From: Limonium bicolor
Lineage: Eukaryota > Streptophyta > Magnoliopsida > Caryophyllales > Plumbaginaceae
Direction: 5' to 3'
Length of the DNA stretch: 64,000 nt
Assembly (NCBI GenBank): GCA_023374045.1
Contig: CM041776.1
Coordinates: 353,336,296 to 353,400,295, forward strand
The position numbers were made by a program, and so were the translations under genes. Of this stretch, positions 45,458-56,999 are shown one piece after another; position 1 is the stretch's first letter; every line of letters starts with the position of its first letter. Below the pieces are notes generated by a model, which searched no databases, was not told where the DNA came from, and was given only the letters and a program-made list of their open reading frames with translations.

Positions 45458-48110
45458 GGAAGAACTCTAGTTTTGGATTCTTCGGGAAGAACTTCTAGAA
45501 CGCATAAAAGTACCCCACCATTTGTTATCAAATTATAATATATCAAATATAAATAGTTAAACCTTATACATTTTTAATTTATATTTTAAAAACTAATAAT
45601 GATATAAATAAACTAAACATATCAAAATTCTTAAATCTCATTCTTTATAAAATGAGATCCATATTGACTATGTTTTCATATTTTTATTATATATATATAT
45701 ATTCATTACATTAGTATTTATTATATATAAAAATGTAATACTAAAATATACTTGAATTTATAATATGTACCATGATTCATTTCTAAATTTATTATAATTT
45801 TAATATTAAATAAAAGAATTAGTTATGATTATGTCTTATATTATTAGTAACAATATACTAATAATAATTAATAAGTAAAAAGTAAATGACATAGCAATTA
45901 AGAGAGTTATAAATCAAAATATGAGTTATCTGATGTTAGAAAAAAATAAATATATTTCTTAATTGATGTGACAGTGAGAGAAAAGTCGCTGGCGGTGGTG
46001 CATGGGAGGAAAGATTTACGCTGTGCCTCGATCGTTAGGCTGCCGATTGAAAGTGAATGAGAGAACGAACGAAGAATGGCTATTCTGTTTGGAAGTGTAA
46101 AAAATGCTTTAGGCTGCGTTCGAAATGTGGTAGTTTTATGGCTGTTTGGTCTGGTTGTTTGTGGTAGTTTTGTTGGTTTTTTTGTGGTAGTTTTGTTGGT
46201 TGTTTTGTGCTGGTTGTTTTGTGGCTGTTTTGAAAATAGTGTTCGGCAGGTGGCATTTCGTCTGGTTGTTTGAATAAGTTATTTTTGTGCGGTGCGTTTA
46301 CCGTTTTTGGTGTTACAATTAAAATTTTATTTTACATTTAAAATATTTTTGTTAATAAAGTTAAAATATATATAGATATTCAATTATATACTTTAATTAT
46401 TATTATTTTTTTAACCTTTTAGTGACAATTAATTTATAAGTGTATACATATAATTTATCAATAATTTATTAACATATATTAGAAAAATAAGAAATAAACC
46501 ATTGTTTTTAGAGCAATATATTGATGTTTATATATAAAAATAAAATTTTATGGATTATATATTAGTATTTAATATACATTTCAAATGTATTATACTAAGA
46601 TATTTTAATTTTAATGAAATAAATAATATCATTGATTGAAAATAATTCTTTCTATAATAAAATAATTGAATGTAACCGAATATATTTATATACGTACAAC
46701 TATCACTTATTATTTTATTATTATATATTATTTATTGTTGATAAAATATTTAGTTTAAATATATTTGTAGTTAAAACAATATATTCTATTCAATTAAATA
46801 TTACTTAATGAAATTCAAAAAAAAATTAAATTTAATACTGGCTATGCCGATAAATAAAAAATAACATTATTAGCATATAAAATCATTTTTAAAATATAAT
46901 TATAAGTATTGAAAATTTAATTAATTTATTAAAAATTAATTTTTAAATATTATTAATTTATTAAAATATTCTCTCCCCTTAATTACAGTTTTCTGGCTCG
47001 CCTGTTTACGGTATCATTCTATTTGCAGATAAATTATTGGTTGTTTTGTGGTTGTTTTGAAAATGGTTTTGTGGCTGTTTTGAAAATTGTTGTTCGGTGA
47101 TGGCGGTTTGACATTTGGGTCAAAAATGCCAAATCAAAAATGCACATTTATGCCCATTAAGACCATGAACGAACGCTTTAGTGTCAGTATGCGGTTGGTA
47201 CGCTCAACCGGCTGCCCGTTTAGGCGAATCTGCGCTTAACAATCGGCATAATGTCGTGTCCCAGTCCATCAAATACACGTGCTGATTCTTCTTTTATTTG
47301 GATCGACGTCAATATATTTATGAGGTACCGTAGCGGAGTAAGCGCTGACTTGTTTACCATGTGAGCGGGCTGTGCTGAAAGGAAAACTCTACGTTATTAC
47401 TATGCATAATGATAATCACATTCGCTCATCAATATATGCTGCCAGCAAATTAAGTTTGACCAGGCTTCCTCCCTAACGTAACGTAACCCAGATCTAGATC
47501 TGGTTTTTTTTTTTTTTTTTTTGTAGCACATCACACTCCACTCTAGCTACTGATCTCAAACCATTCTTGTACATCACCATTGAAAATCATACTTTTCAGC
47601 TAGCCAACACACTGAACAATGGAGCCTTGACATCGTACTATACAGCAGTCCCCAATCGAAACGCACCATTCTCAGCCATCTAGCCACACGTAGCTGCATC
47701 AATACCCACCAAAGTCAGTGATCAGTCCTCCTGTTCTGCCATTGTAGCCGATCGGCAGAGAAGAACAAGTTGACTTAATTTGGATCGATCGAAATCTTTT
47801 ATGTTCCGGAAAGAAACAGTGGACCTGGACCAGCTTTTTTGTCTGCTGCATGGTCTCCTCACTTGTCAGACTGATCAGCCGCCTACTCAAGTTCTTGGGC
47901 TAGTTAAAGAAAACATTGTCTTCTTCGAAATCATTTAAGGTATGTTCTTCAAGCTCATATAAACTAGTTTTTACTTTTGATACTCATTTTTTTTCTTCAA
48001 TGGTATGGATGGAGCCTCGATATAACTCACTGAATTGTGTGACACTACTCACCCTAAACTTGTCTTGTCTGATTGATCAACTCCCTTTAGGATTCTCGAT
48101 CATTTGCTCC
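45458..48110. other. AT-rich region upstream of the GT31 pseudogene
   Basis: Long AT-rich stretch (45530-47000). Gly/Val-rich frames such as 46076-46273 arise from TGGTTGTTTTGTGGCTGTTT repeats, which occur at 46130-46245 and again at 47035-47095. GCTGCGTTCG near 46113 and CGAACGCTTT near 47173 hint at the ends of an old MITE-like insertion, without a clear duplication. No gene is supported. Confidence 0.4.
47504..47522 (+). repeat. Poly(T) tract
   Basis: A run of 19 T following AGATCTAGATCTGG. It may be a simple repeat or the tail of an old antisense retro-insertion. Confidence 0.85.
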
Positions 48111-48112
48111 CC

Positions 48113-49071
48113 ATGGACAAATTCTCCATTGTCACAAAGCTCTGAACAACAGCAATAGCAGGAAATTAATCATCACAACCTCGATCATCCTTGTCTCATT
48201 CTTTTGCATCATACTAGCTTATATAACCGACATCCGGATTGAAAATGTTCTAACCATTCACAAACGAGCCTTCTCATCGAATAATATCAACTTGGATGAC
48301 TACTGCAGCAGCCGCAATAATCATAATAACAAGACCGCTCAACCAGCTGCAACGAACTCCACCTCCGCTGATGAGCTCAGGATACTCATCGGCATCTAAC
48401 CCTTCCTGATCAGTACCAGCAAAGAGACCTCCTTCGCCGTGTCTACCACATCCAACCCGCCCTACCGGAGTCCGTGTGGATGTTAAATTCGTCTTCTGTA
48501 AACTCGACAAGGAAGACCAGAAGATCTTGATACCACTCGAGATATGACCCATGATGACATTATCATACTCAACTGTACAGAGAACATGAATGACGGCAAG
48601 ACATACACTTACTTCTCAAGCTTACCGGAGATGTTTAGTACGGACGACCCACCGCCTTACCATTATGTTATGAAGGCAGACTATGACACATTCGTCCATG
48701 TACCCAATTTGGCTGAATCATTGAAACCATTGTCAAGAGTGGATTTGTATTACGGATTCACTCTTCCATGTGAAAGCATGGAGATGCATGGGGATTACAT
48801 GGCTGGTTTTGGGTATGTTATGTCGTGGGATATTGTGGAATGGATAAGTAAATCCGATATTCCAAGGAATCATCAGAAAGGGTATGAGGATAAAGTTGTG
48901 GGAGAATGGTTGAAGAGTGGTAATAAAGGGATTAATAGCTTTAATGCTAAATGGAAGATGTATGACTATCCGGCGAACACTCGACATAACATTTGTGGGC
49001 AACATCCGTTCTGGCCGGATACCATTGCGGTGCATAACTTAAGACACTGGATAAGTGGATTCGTACTTTGA
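48113..49071 (+). pseudogene. GT31-type galactosyltransferase-like gene, frame broken
   Basis: A likely start is ATG at 48113. The N-terminal frame gives SNSRKLIITTSIILVSFFCI and the following LAYITDIRIENVL, a type II membrane anchor as in Golgi glycosyltransferases. Then come STSADELRILIGI, TLPDQYQQRDLLRRVYHIQP and VDVKFVFCKLDKEDQKILIP. The long open part (48544-49071) reads THDDIIILNCTENMNDGKTY, YVMKADYDTFVHVPNLAESL and SWDIVEWISKSDIPRNH. KADYDT is the DxD-type metal site of GT31 enzymes, which add beta-1,3-galactose or related sugars in the Golgi. The frame breaks near 48145, 48399, 48475 and 48542, each apparently by one base. The pieces otherwise follow the family order without introns. 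It is either a recent pseudogene or an indel-damaged consensus. Confidence 0.78.
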
Positions 49072-49439
49072 GTTACTTCAACTTAACCTACAATCTCAAA
49101 CCTTCTAAATTGTATTCTTTATGAGTTAGCACCCTAGCTAGCTAGTGTGTGTTTTTTTTTATCTCCTGCTTGTAATATATATTAGCATCCTCAAATGATT
49201 CTTTGTTATTGCTTAACTCATTGATTTGTGTGGTTTAATTCATTGTGTTGGACATGTGTCTGCCTCCTCCTTAATTATTGGGTTTTACAATAAAGATCCT
49301 AACACCGTAACAATAAAAAGAAAATCTTCTAATTAATAAAAACATAGTCATGAGTTGAAAAAAATGCATCAGCAATGGGCCAATAGCAGCTGTAATACAA
49401 AAATCTACCCAGCATCCCAACAGTCATAACACAATATGT
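49072..49439. other. Spacer between convergent genes
   Basis: AT-rich sequence between the GT31-like 3' end (plus) and the 3' end of the membrane-protein gene (minus). Both 3' UTRs are expected here. Confidence 0.45.
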
Positions 49440-51333
49440 CTATTTACCCCATCTAGAAAGAATGAGCAGTCCCATGATGGTGAAACAGATCGACGCAACG
49501 GTACCTACAACGAGAGCAAACGCATAGCCAGTGCTCGGGAGATTGAGAGCTTTCCTGATCCTCTTTAGACCTTCGTCAATAACCGGTGCTAGTGCAGCAG
49601 CTCCAGCCACTCGAAATGGTCTCGTCACATTGTTTCCTGTCCACATCAGAATAACAATCTGCAAGAAGAACACAAAGAAGTCAAAAGTAAGAATGATTTA
49701 AGAGAACAGTCAAGACAATACCACATGAAAAGCAGCTACACTGCTGTGAGATGTACTCTGTTACATACGAAACCATATATCACAATTTGGATAATTGCAT
49801 GCGAGTCCAGCTCTTTCTTTTGCTAGATCAATGCTTTTGATAACCTGTACATCTTTTTGTTTTGCCTACCAGAAAGTTAGGAGTCTAAAGAGATGGATGG
49901 ATGGATGCTCTCCTTACCCAACAAGCTCAATAAAGTAGCTTGTCTTCTACTAGACAACCACCATACAAAGGCACATACATAAGATGAAGACACATTTCAC
50001 TACAAGATGCCCAGTGTCTAGTCCAGCTTCAAGTGCAGCTTCTTAAGCCTATCATGCTCCTCCAGACATCAGTAGAGTGTATTTGCAATAATGAGAAACG
50101 ACTTACTAATAGAGTGATATCAAACAATTCACTCTGCTTTAATTGCCACTTGGGAACCACATCCCAAACCCAGCAGACCAACTTGATTGACCACTCTACA
50201 ACATTTGTATCTGCAGTCGCTTTGTCACCATGACCATACCCAGAAGAAGATTTGAGTAAATCTCCAACCAACTCTAGACAATCAGTATTGTACAAATGTA
50301 TCATGCTTCATCTGTTGAAGAGACCGCTTTGGTCCATGATAGAGTAAAAGTTGCTAAAAATCAAGAACTTGAAGCATTATTGGCCTATGATATGACAAAC
50401 GATCTAGTAGCTTTCCCTAAGTGCTTCTTAAACATGGGACAGAGGTTAAACAGATGAAAGAAAATACGCAATCAACAAGAGGGTAATTAACCATTATTCC
50501 GCAGGAGTGTATCACTTCCCTTTTGATTTCATTCAGTTTCAATTCAAACAAACCAACCCAAAGCAAAACAAATAAATTACACAATCAACAAAAGGGTAAT
50601 CGTGTTTTTACCCCAATAAGAGCTTTGATGTTAGCAGCAGGGTTTTCCCAGTGCTCTTCATATCCCAGAAAGGCCAACACAAAGAAAGTGTGTAAGTCAC
50701 CGCATCAAACAGGCCGTATGCAAGCACAGCTGCCAATCCCAGCTTTGCCAACTTCGCACTCATTTCCGCGGAATTCACCTGTCATGTCCAAAAGACTTGT
50801 AAACGTTAATCGGAGTACATTCTCAGCTAAGTTAATTCGCATTCACCGACCCACCATGGGCACTGAACCAAATTTCTAAAACAAAGAGAAATGAGGAGAA
50901 AAGGGAGAAATTCAGTTAACTCGGGTGATGATGTATAAACTCCCACCTTCCATTTCTCCCATATTGACTTGTTCCCCTTTTCCTATCCGAACAACCACGC
51001 ACTGGTTAGGACAATTGGAGAAGAATAAGCAACATATTTACAGAGAAAAGAGTCACAGACAAACGGGTAAACCTGAGGTTGAGATGTTTTTGGGGTTTCG
51101 TCCCCAAACCCTGGGCCAGTGATGGAGCACTGGCGCACACCATTGATGTTGTCGCGAGATATGGAGGTTCTAGAAGATCTGCTTCGGGTCTCTTTGCTCG
51201 ATGAAGCAGGATAGTAGCTCCGACTTGTAACATTAACAGCAATGAAGCAGGAGGTAGTTCTTCTTGGCGGAATCTGGGTGCATTTTGCGGGTAAAAACCA
51301 GCCCACGCTTGAGCTAATGCTGCCACTCAACAT
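49440..51333 (-). CDS. Plastid-type membrane protein, three exons
   Basis: Read on the minus strand. Exon 1 (51333-51073) encodes 87 residues, starting MLSGSISSSVGWFLPAK. It is rich in Ser, Thr and Arg and poor in acidic residues, as in a chloroplast transit peptide, and ends TPKTSQPQ before GT. Exon 2 (50778-50612) encodes VNSAEMSAKLAKLGLAAVLA, YGLFDAVTY, then FLGYEEHWENPAANIKALIG. Exon 3 (49658-49440) encodes IVILMWTGNNVTRPFRVAGA, AALAPVIDEGLKRIRKALNL and a final membrane span ending LLILSRWGK. All junctions are phase 0 with GT-AG borders, giving about 215 residues with three hydrophobic segments. The ATG at 51333 is the first in the frame. Exon 2 is 167 bp, one base short of 56 codons, with the shift near 50695 (after DAVTY). 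The WTGNNVTRPFR core is one I associate with conserved, poorly characterised plant plastid proteins. Function unknown. Confidence 0.78.
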
Positions 51334-51583
51334 CCTAAACGCAAGCAACCGAGCGAGCCATAAAGTGCCTAGCTTTTAGCACTTTCCCGTCGAAAGACCG
51401 AAAAAGGGTTTCAATGTGAGGAATAGAGTGATTACTCTTTACCATCTGTGTCAAAGAAAGGTTACTCTTTATTATCAGGGTGATTTTCTATGGGTTCATA
51501 TCTACAAAAATTCAAATTGACAACATATGGCATACTAAAAGAGGGATCACTTTAAAAGTGATGCTCTAATGTTGTGTGGTAGA

Positions 51584-53433
51584 TGTGATACACCGGTTTT
51601 TGTTTCACTTTATTATGTTATGCATGAGTATGAGAGGATACTACTTTATTGGTGGCGAGAAAAGAGAGAAGTTATCCGTTTCTTTTCCTAACTCACGTTG
51701 TGCTTCTCTTGTTCTCTCTTCTTCCTCTCGTTCTCTTTAGTTGCCAGTTGTATGATCGATTGCGTTGTTTGCTCAGAGGCTCTACTTTCAGTTTTGATGT
51801 TGGAGTACAGTTTCTCCGCGAATCACGTTTGGGTCTACGGTCTTGATGCTTTTTCGCTCTCCCTTTGGTTTGTTGTTTTTTAGTTTCTGGTTGGATTCTG
51901 AATTCTCTGTTAGTTTTGATTAGATTGTCTGCTGTGAGATTCGGTTGTGGTCAGTGGTGTGTTATTCAGATTCAGTAGAGGGATTGTAGAACTTCGATTC
52001 GAGGGGTGGTAGATATATTCAATTGGGTGTGTTCACCCATGGGGTCGAATTTAGGGATTTTGTTTCAATTTATGGTAGTTGATTTCTTTGAATCTTATGC
52101 GGTTTTCTAGATTGGTTTTGCTGCTTTAGCTCGTTTCAATTTAGGGTGTTTTCTACGCTTGAATTTGGCAGTTTTCGACGCGTCTGGACAACCTTAAGGA
52201 CGCCTTCTGTTTTCCATATTTCACACCGTGTCCGAGCGGCATGCGAGGACGCATTCAGGGTTTTAAGTCTCGGACCTCATCCGGACTATGCCCGGACACA
52301 TTTCCGAACCGCATAAGGAGTTTTTCTTTGGACTTTTGTCCGGACTTCCACACCCAGCACAAGTTCGGACAACTTTGTTTTCAAGTCTCGGCTTGTGTCC
52401 GGACTTCCACGCGCCCGGACACAAGTCCAAACATCTCTGGTTTTGAAGTCTCAACTTGCGTCTGAACTTCAACGCCCGAACACAAGTCTGGACCCTCTAG
52501 TTTTGAGTCTCGGCATGTGTCCGGACTTCCAGGCCGGGACACATGTTCGGACAACTCTTAGAATTTGCCTAAAGTTTCTTCTGACCTCCATTTTGTCCTC
52601 TGTTTGTGGGGTTGTGATACCCCTACGATTATATAAGTTGTTTTGCTATGTTAAGTATGTGTAAGCACGCATTTCTGTTCTGAAATTGTATTTCTATTTT
52701 GGGACCTAGTTTCTTTGCCTTCTGAATCGTGGATGGCTGGGTCTAGCTATCCCGTATCATGTTGCGTAAGACATCTTTTTGTTCTGTTATACGGGCACTC
52801 TCCCCGTTTCTATTCTACGACCGATAGGTCCATTGATCTTTGAACCATTTCTGCGAGGTCGAGGATCTTCTGATCCATTGGTCTTTGACCATTTTATGTG
52901 TGTGCTTTGTGCTAATGTCTCACTCCAATTTGAGTTCTCTGAATTGTTCTGCTAAGTGGGGTTTCGGTTTCTACTTTCTTTTTTTGTGTATTTGCCTACC
53001 TAGGTATACGACTTTCGATTTGCAAGGCTAAATGGATTTTGTATACGTATGTACTTTACTATCCTATGTTATTTACAATGTTTTGAGCATGCTTCATTGA
53101 TGAAGTTTGCTATCTACCGAGCTATGGTTGCTCACTCCATTCCATTAATCATTTTGCATATTGACCAATGAAGACTATCTGCTTATTTATGTTTTGAAGA
53201 TTTGATTAGTTCAGCGTTTGACATACTTTGACATTATTTATAGCGTCCGGGCCTTTCTCTGACTTTGGATATGACGTTATGTTTTAGGGCACTTTATAAA
53301 CCTTTTGCTATTTACAATTAATATAAGTATTTCCTTGGGTTTATTGGGATTTGATTAGTAGTCTTACGCTCTAGTTAGTATAGCGCACATTATGTTTCAG
53401 CCTTAAAACTAGCCCAGTTTCAGGGTCATTACA
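51584..53433 (-). mobile_element. Solo LTR, family B
   Basis: Starts TGTGATACACCGG at 51584 and ends GGGTCATTACA at 53433. On the minus strand it reads TGTAATGACCC...GGTGTATCACA with TG...CA ends. Pentamers GTAGA flank it at 51579-51583 and 53434-53438. At 1850 bp it is a normal-sized LTR with no internal coding region. Its minus-strand start resembles the sequence at 59722 (TGTCACGACTGAAAACC, then a TAGTTTTAA word), so a related fragment is present there. It carries a CCGGAC tandem repeat. Confidence 0.85.
52180..52560 (+). repeat. ~60-bp tandem repeat rich in CCGGAC
   Basis: Five or so drifted units alternate GTCCGGACTTCCACGCCCGG with ACACAAGTCCGGACAA and TTTTGAGTCTCGGC-like spacers. Short inverted CCGGAC words in each unit allow hairpins. 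The design, though not the exact sequence, resembles the CCCGGAC repeat in the gypsy LTR at 32583. Confidence 0.8.
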
Positions 53434-53438
53434 GTAGA

Positions 53439-53923
53439 AGAAGAACCCATTCAATATATAAATGAATGTAAAGGATTGATATACTACATAGATCCATGTC
53501 AGATGATGCAAAGCCCAAAGGGAGGGGAGAGGGCAAGTGCCCATATTTCATAACTCAAATATTGATTTTATTCTTCCCCTATGTGAATTCTATGCAATCA
53601 AGTAGTGATAGAATTAAGCTATGCTCAAAGAAAGTACACATTCCAGTCAATTACATCTGCACATGCGTTTTTAAAGACAGAAGAAGAGAGCACCAAACCA
53701 ACATCTATGTAATCTCTACTCCCCTCTCCCTGCACAAAAATAAACCCTTTGCATCCACCTTCTAGTTATCAGTGGAGCTACATCCTTTTTTTTATCTGTA
53801 TCAATGGAACTACAACTGCAGTCACTAAAAAAAAAACCTTGCAAAACTACCTTGCCAATGCAAAAAACCCAACATGAAACGCAACAAATCTAAAGATACA
53901 CCAGAGCAACCGAATCATTCCTA
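53439..53923. other. 3' flank of the acidic-tail gene
   Basis: Probable 3' UTR of the minus-strand gene and spacer. The plus frame 53496-53765 shows no family signature. Confidence 0.4.
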
Positions 53924-55330
53924 TTAATACTCATCATCATCTTCATCATAATAATCATCAGCAGCAGTTGCAGCTGAGGAGGCCTGGTAACCGTCCTCCA
54001 CATAACCTTCCTCCACGTAACCTTCCTCAACATAACCTTCTTCCACATAGCTATCCTCCTGGTGACCGTCCTCCTTGTAACTGTCCTCCTTATTACGCTT
54101 AGATTCATTATATTGATCCTGCCAGTATTGAGCGTACTTGTCCATTTCTTCTACACCAACATTGGGATCAGCTTCTTTTGCGGCTAAGTACTCAAATGCG
54201 ATATCCTTGTACTTGTCAGGTCCATCATACCAGGTTGCAGTGTTTACGATCGCCTGTTCCAGTCCAATGTCGCCCTTTTCTACTTCCTCCTGCGACTGAT
54301 TCCCAGTCATCCCATTCCATATTTCCTCAACCACATCCATGACTACCATCAGCCGCTGGCTTTTCTTCCCAGTTGATACAAATCTAGTGAAGTCCATGGT
54401 CAACGCCTTGATCTCAGCCCCAAAGAGGAGATACACATACTTTGACATAAAAAAAAACAATAAAAGGTGATAGATCATAACTTATGAGAAAACTTTCAAA
54501 TGCAAGCGGAATTATTATGTAATCAATAATCCTTCATCATGATATATAAAATGGAAAGAATTAAGGAATAGATTTATAACAAAATATGCTAATGAATTAC
54601 AGTAGCTAACCAAGAAGATTAGAGTCAAGGTGGCAAGAGTTATTTGCAGTGCTTCCTCCAACTTATCAGCCAAGCTTTCTTCCTCTGGCTCTTCAAAACC
54701 CTCAATGTCATCATCGTCATCATCACCACCACCACCACCAACCACCACCATCACCATCTCCAGGTGGACTTCCTCCTCCACCTACCTCTTCAATATCATA
54801 TCCTTGTTTCCCCATCTGCTTGCGGAGCATATCTTCTACAGATAATTTCTGCCCAATGTCTTCAAAGGTTTTTTGGACTCCTTTCCAAGGAGGATCCTGA
54901 CCAGAACTTGTAGCAACCAAATGTCAATACTTTTCCCTTTAACATGAGTGGTAAAGAGTCAAAGTGCATACATGATCAATTTGATTGGCAATCAATTTCC
55001 AAAAGTTCGGACAATGATGATGAAAGTCACATAAATAGGCAAGGTAATTTGGAACATATCACAAACTTTTAGGCAGAATAGAGGTTTAATGCAGGCTTGT
55101 TCTTACCTGATTGTTAGTCACTGGCTTATCTTTTTCACCAAAAACACAACCAACAGTGTATCGTTTGCATATTGGGACACACATTGATAGCTGGGAATAT
55201 CTACTAGGGAGATTTGGGACTCCAACAGCAAAAACACGTGTTCTTGATGATGGCAAACCCTGCTTTTGTGATGATTAACTTTCACATTAAAATGTGGTCT
55301 GAAAGAAGCCATCTGCATGCAGCTCATCAT
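53924..55330 (-). CDS. Plastid-like membrane protein with acidic repeat tail
   Basis: Read on the minus strand. Exon 1 (55330-55107) starts MMSCMQMASFRPHFNVKV and continues in a shifted frame with GLPSSRTRVFAVGVPNLPSR, RYTVGCVFGEKDKPVTNNQ, a transit-peptide-like leader. Exon 2 (54896-54611) gives DPPWKGVQKTFEDIGQKLSV, EDMLRKQMGKQGYDIEE, a Gly/Asp-rich stretch, then SLADKLEEALQITLATLTLI with F-L. Exon 3 (54439-53924) continues YVYLLFGAEIKALTMDFTRF, VVEEIWNGMTGNQSQEE and IVNTATWYDGPDKYKD, then an acidic tail with three EEGYV repeats and a final EDDDEY. All junctions are phase 0 GT-AG. Total is about 341 residues with one or two membrane spans at the exon 2/3 junction. Single-base shifts occur near 55268 and near 54728, where a GGTGGTGGTTGGTGG run carries an extra T. 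I do not recognise a named family. Confidence 0.72.
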
Positions 55331-56300
55331 ACCATTTGAAACCTTGATATCTGCAAAATCACCCAGATCACAATATCAATCACATTTTTTAAAAAATGAG
55401 TACTAATAAATGGAGCTCCATAGAAAGATGATCATCCTGATAATGAGAAGAGCTGATACATTGTTTCCTGAGAATCCAAGGGATATACACTGTATAAAGG
55501 TATTGTACTATATATATACATCTAGACCACAAAATCTAAACATCAAACAAGCATCTAGCTCTGTATCTGTTCAAGTTTAAAATTGATTAACCATGAGAAA
55601 GGCAATGCACCAACACAGCCCTCATTAGAGTTTGACCTGATCATAGAGAAGGGTTCTCAGAGATATTGAAACTGTGGTCATTACCAATGTCATTTCGAAC
55701 TGATTTAAACCAAAAGCATGAAATACTAATTATAACCACGTTGTTCGCAAAGCATACAGCACTGAGGACTCACGGGTGATTCACACACTGTGTGCAGCGA
55801 GATGATCTATGGCCGTACACGTACAAAGCAGGACCTTATTAAACACAACTAAAAACAATCACAAATACCACATACAGCATTAACACAAACACAAAATTGT
55901 ATGGGTGCGGGTCATAGGGCGGAGCCCAAATAGTTAGATTGTGACAGCTTGTCATATCTTCTGAAAGTAATACAAAAATCGATGCAACAAACCATAAGGC
56001 AGTGGCAGTAAAATGATACATTGGCACTTCACCCTGATACTGAAATAGAAAAGGCCGTGAACATTTCTGGCCTAGCTGTTACCCAGTACCCACTTCGAGT
56101 GAGGAAACTAAATGCTGAGTATGAATTTTCTATTGTCGACAGACGGAATAAAGAACCCTAAATTCAGTGTTGTAAACAAATCCAGCAAACTCTTTGGTCG
56201 TCCTTCACTTCTGCTTGCAAGGAAATGAAAATAAATCTCACCGATTGCAGCCGCAATTGAAGAATGAGATGGAGGCTTAGTCCACAACAGTCAGCAGATT
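55331..56300 (-). other. Probable 5' UTR exon and intron of the acidic-tail gene
   Basis: The complement near 56280-56240 reads CTGCAATCG followed by GTGAGATT, a good donor. The complement just before the ATG at 55330 has an acceptor-like TTTGCAG upstream of ATATCAAGG. A ~900-bp 5' UTR intron is therefore likely. The small minus frame 55839-56027 is not called. Confidence 0.45.
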
Positions 56301-56990
56301 CACAAGAACTTCACAGCAACAAACCCAAGTTTTTTTAAAGCCCCCAAGAACGCGAGTGATGATTGGAAATCAAGAAGAGGAATAGCGGTAAAGCATTATC
56401 TTGAAGAAACCGAGAATTAGAAAAAACGGTCGCGAAGGGTCAGTGACCTAAGAGACCTGAACTAGCATTTGTTAGACAGAACTTTAAAGAATTTTACAAT
56501 GTTATCTTTATTTAAAAATTTATAAATATTTTTAAAATTTTAATATTCATCAAAAATTTATAATATATTATGAATAGTGTTTAAAACACACTAATTTTTT
56601 AAAAACACATGTAGTATTATCTGGACAACATTAATGTTAACTAGGGTGTACGAGATGTTCATTCTATAATTTTATGTATTTGCAGTTCTTTTAAGTTAGA
56701 TTTAGATAAAAAAATGGACATAGGTACTTTCTACAGTGACGCAGTTTACACTAGTCACATGAATTGCCAACATAACAGATTCAAAGACGGCACTTCATGT
56801 GACTAATTACAACGATGGTCTTGTTGACCAATCAGCGAGTCGAGGTCCAGGGTGAAACCCCTTGGTGGAAGGGCAGGGGAATGTCCATGGACTTGTTATA
56901 TGAGAGGCATTCTATAAACCATTTCATTTTCCAATTTTTTATAGATTTAAACTCATCATAGAATATAATAGAAAAAAAAATTAGTCAAAA
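56301..56990. other. Intergenic, likely promoter of the acidic-tail gene
   Basis: No ORF of note. AT-rich between 56470 and 56640. The minus-strand promoter is expected in the first few hundred bases. Confidence 0.4.
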
Positions 56991-56999
56991 TGTCAAGAA

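Noticed and set aside
46076..46273. Hydrophobic 65-codon ORF (membrane-protein look)
   Set aside because: Produced by TTTTGTGGTTGTTTTG repeats. The high Val/Leu/Phe content is compositional.
46104..47180. Possible 1-kb element between GCTGCGTTCG and CGAACGCTTT
   Set aside because: Inverted ends are short and imperfect, with no matching flanks.
52241..52664. ORFs with Cys/Ser/Pro on both strands
   Set aside because: They translate the CCGGAC tandem repeat inside the solo LTR.
54644..54913. Pro/His-rich plus-strand ORFs
   Set aside because: Antisense shadows of the Gly/Asp-rich exon 2 of the minus-strand gene.
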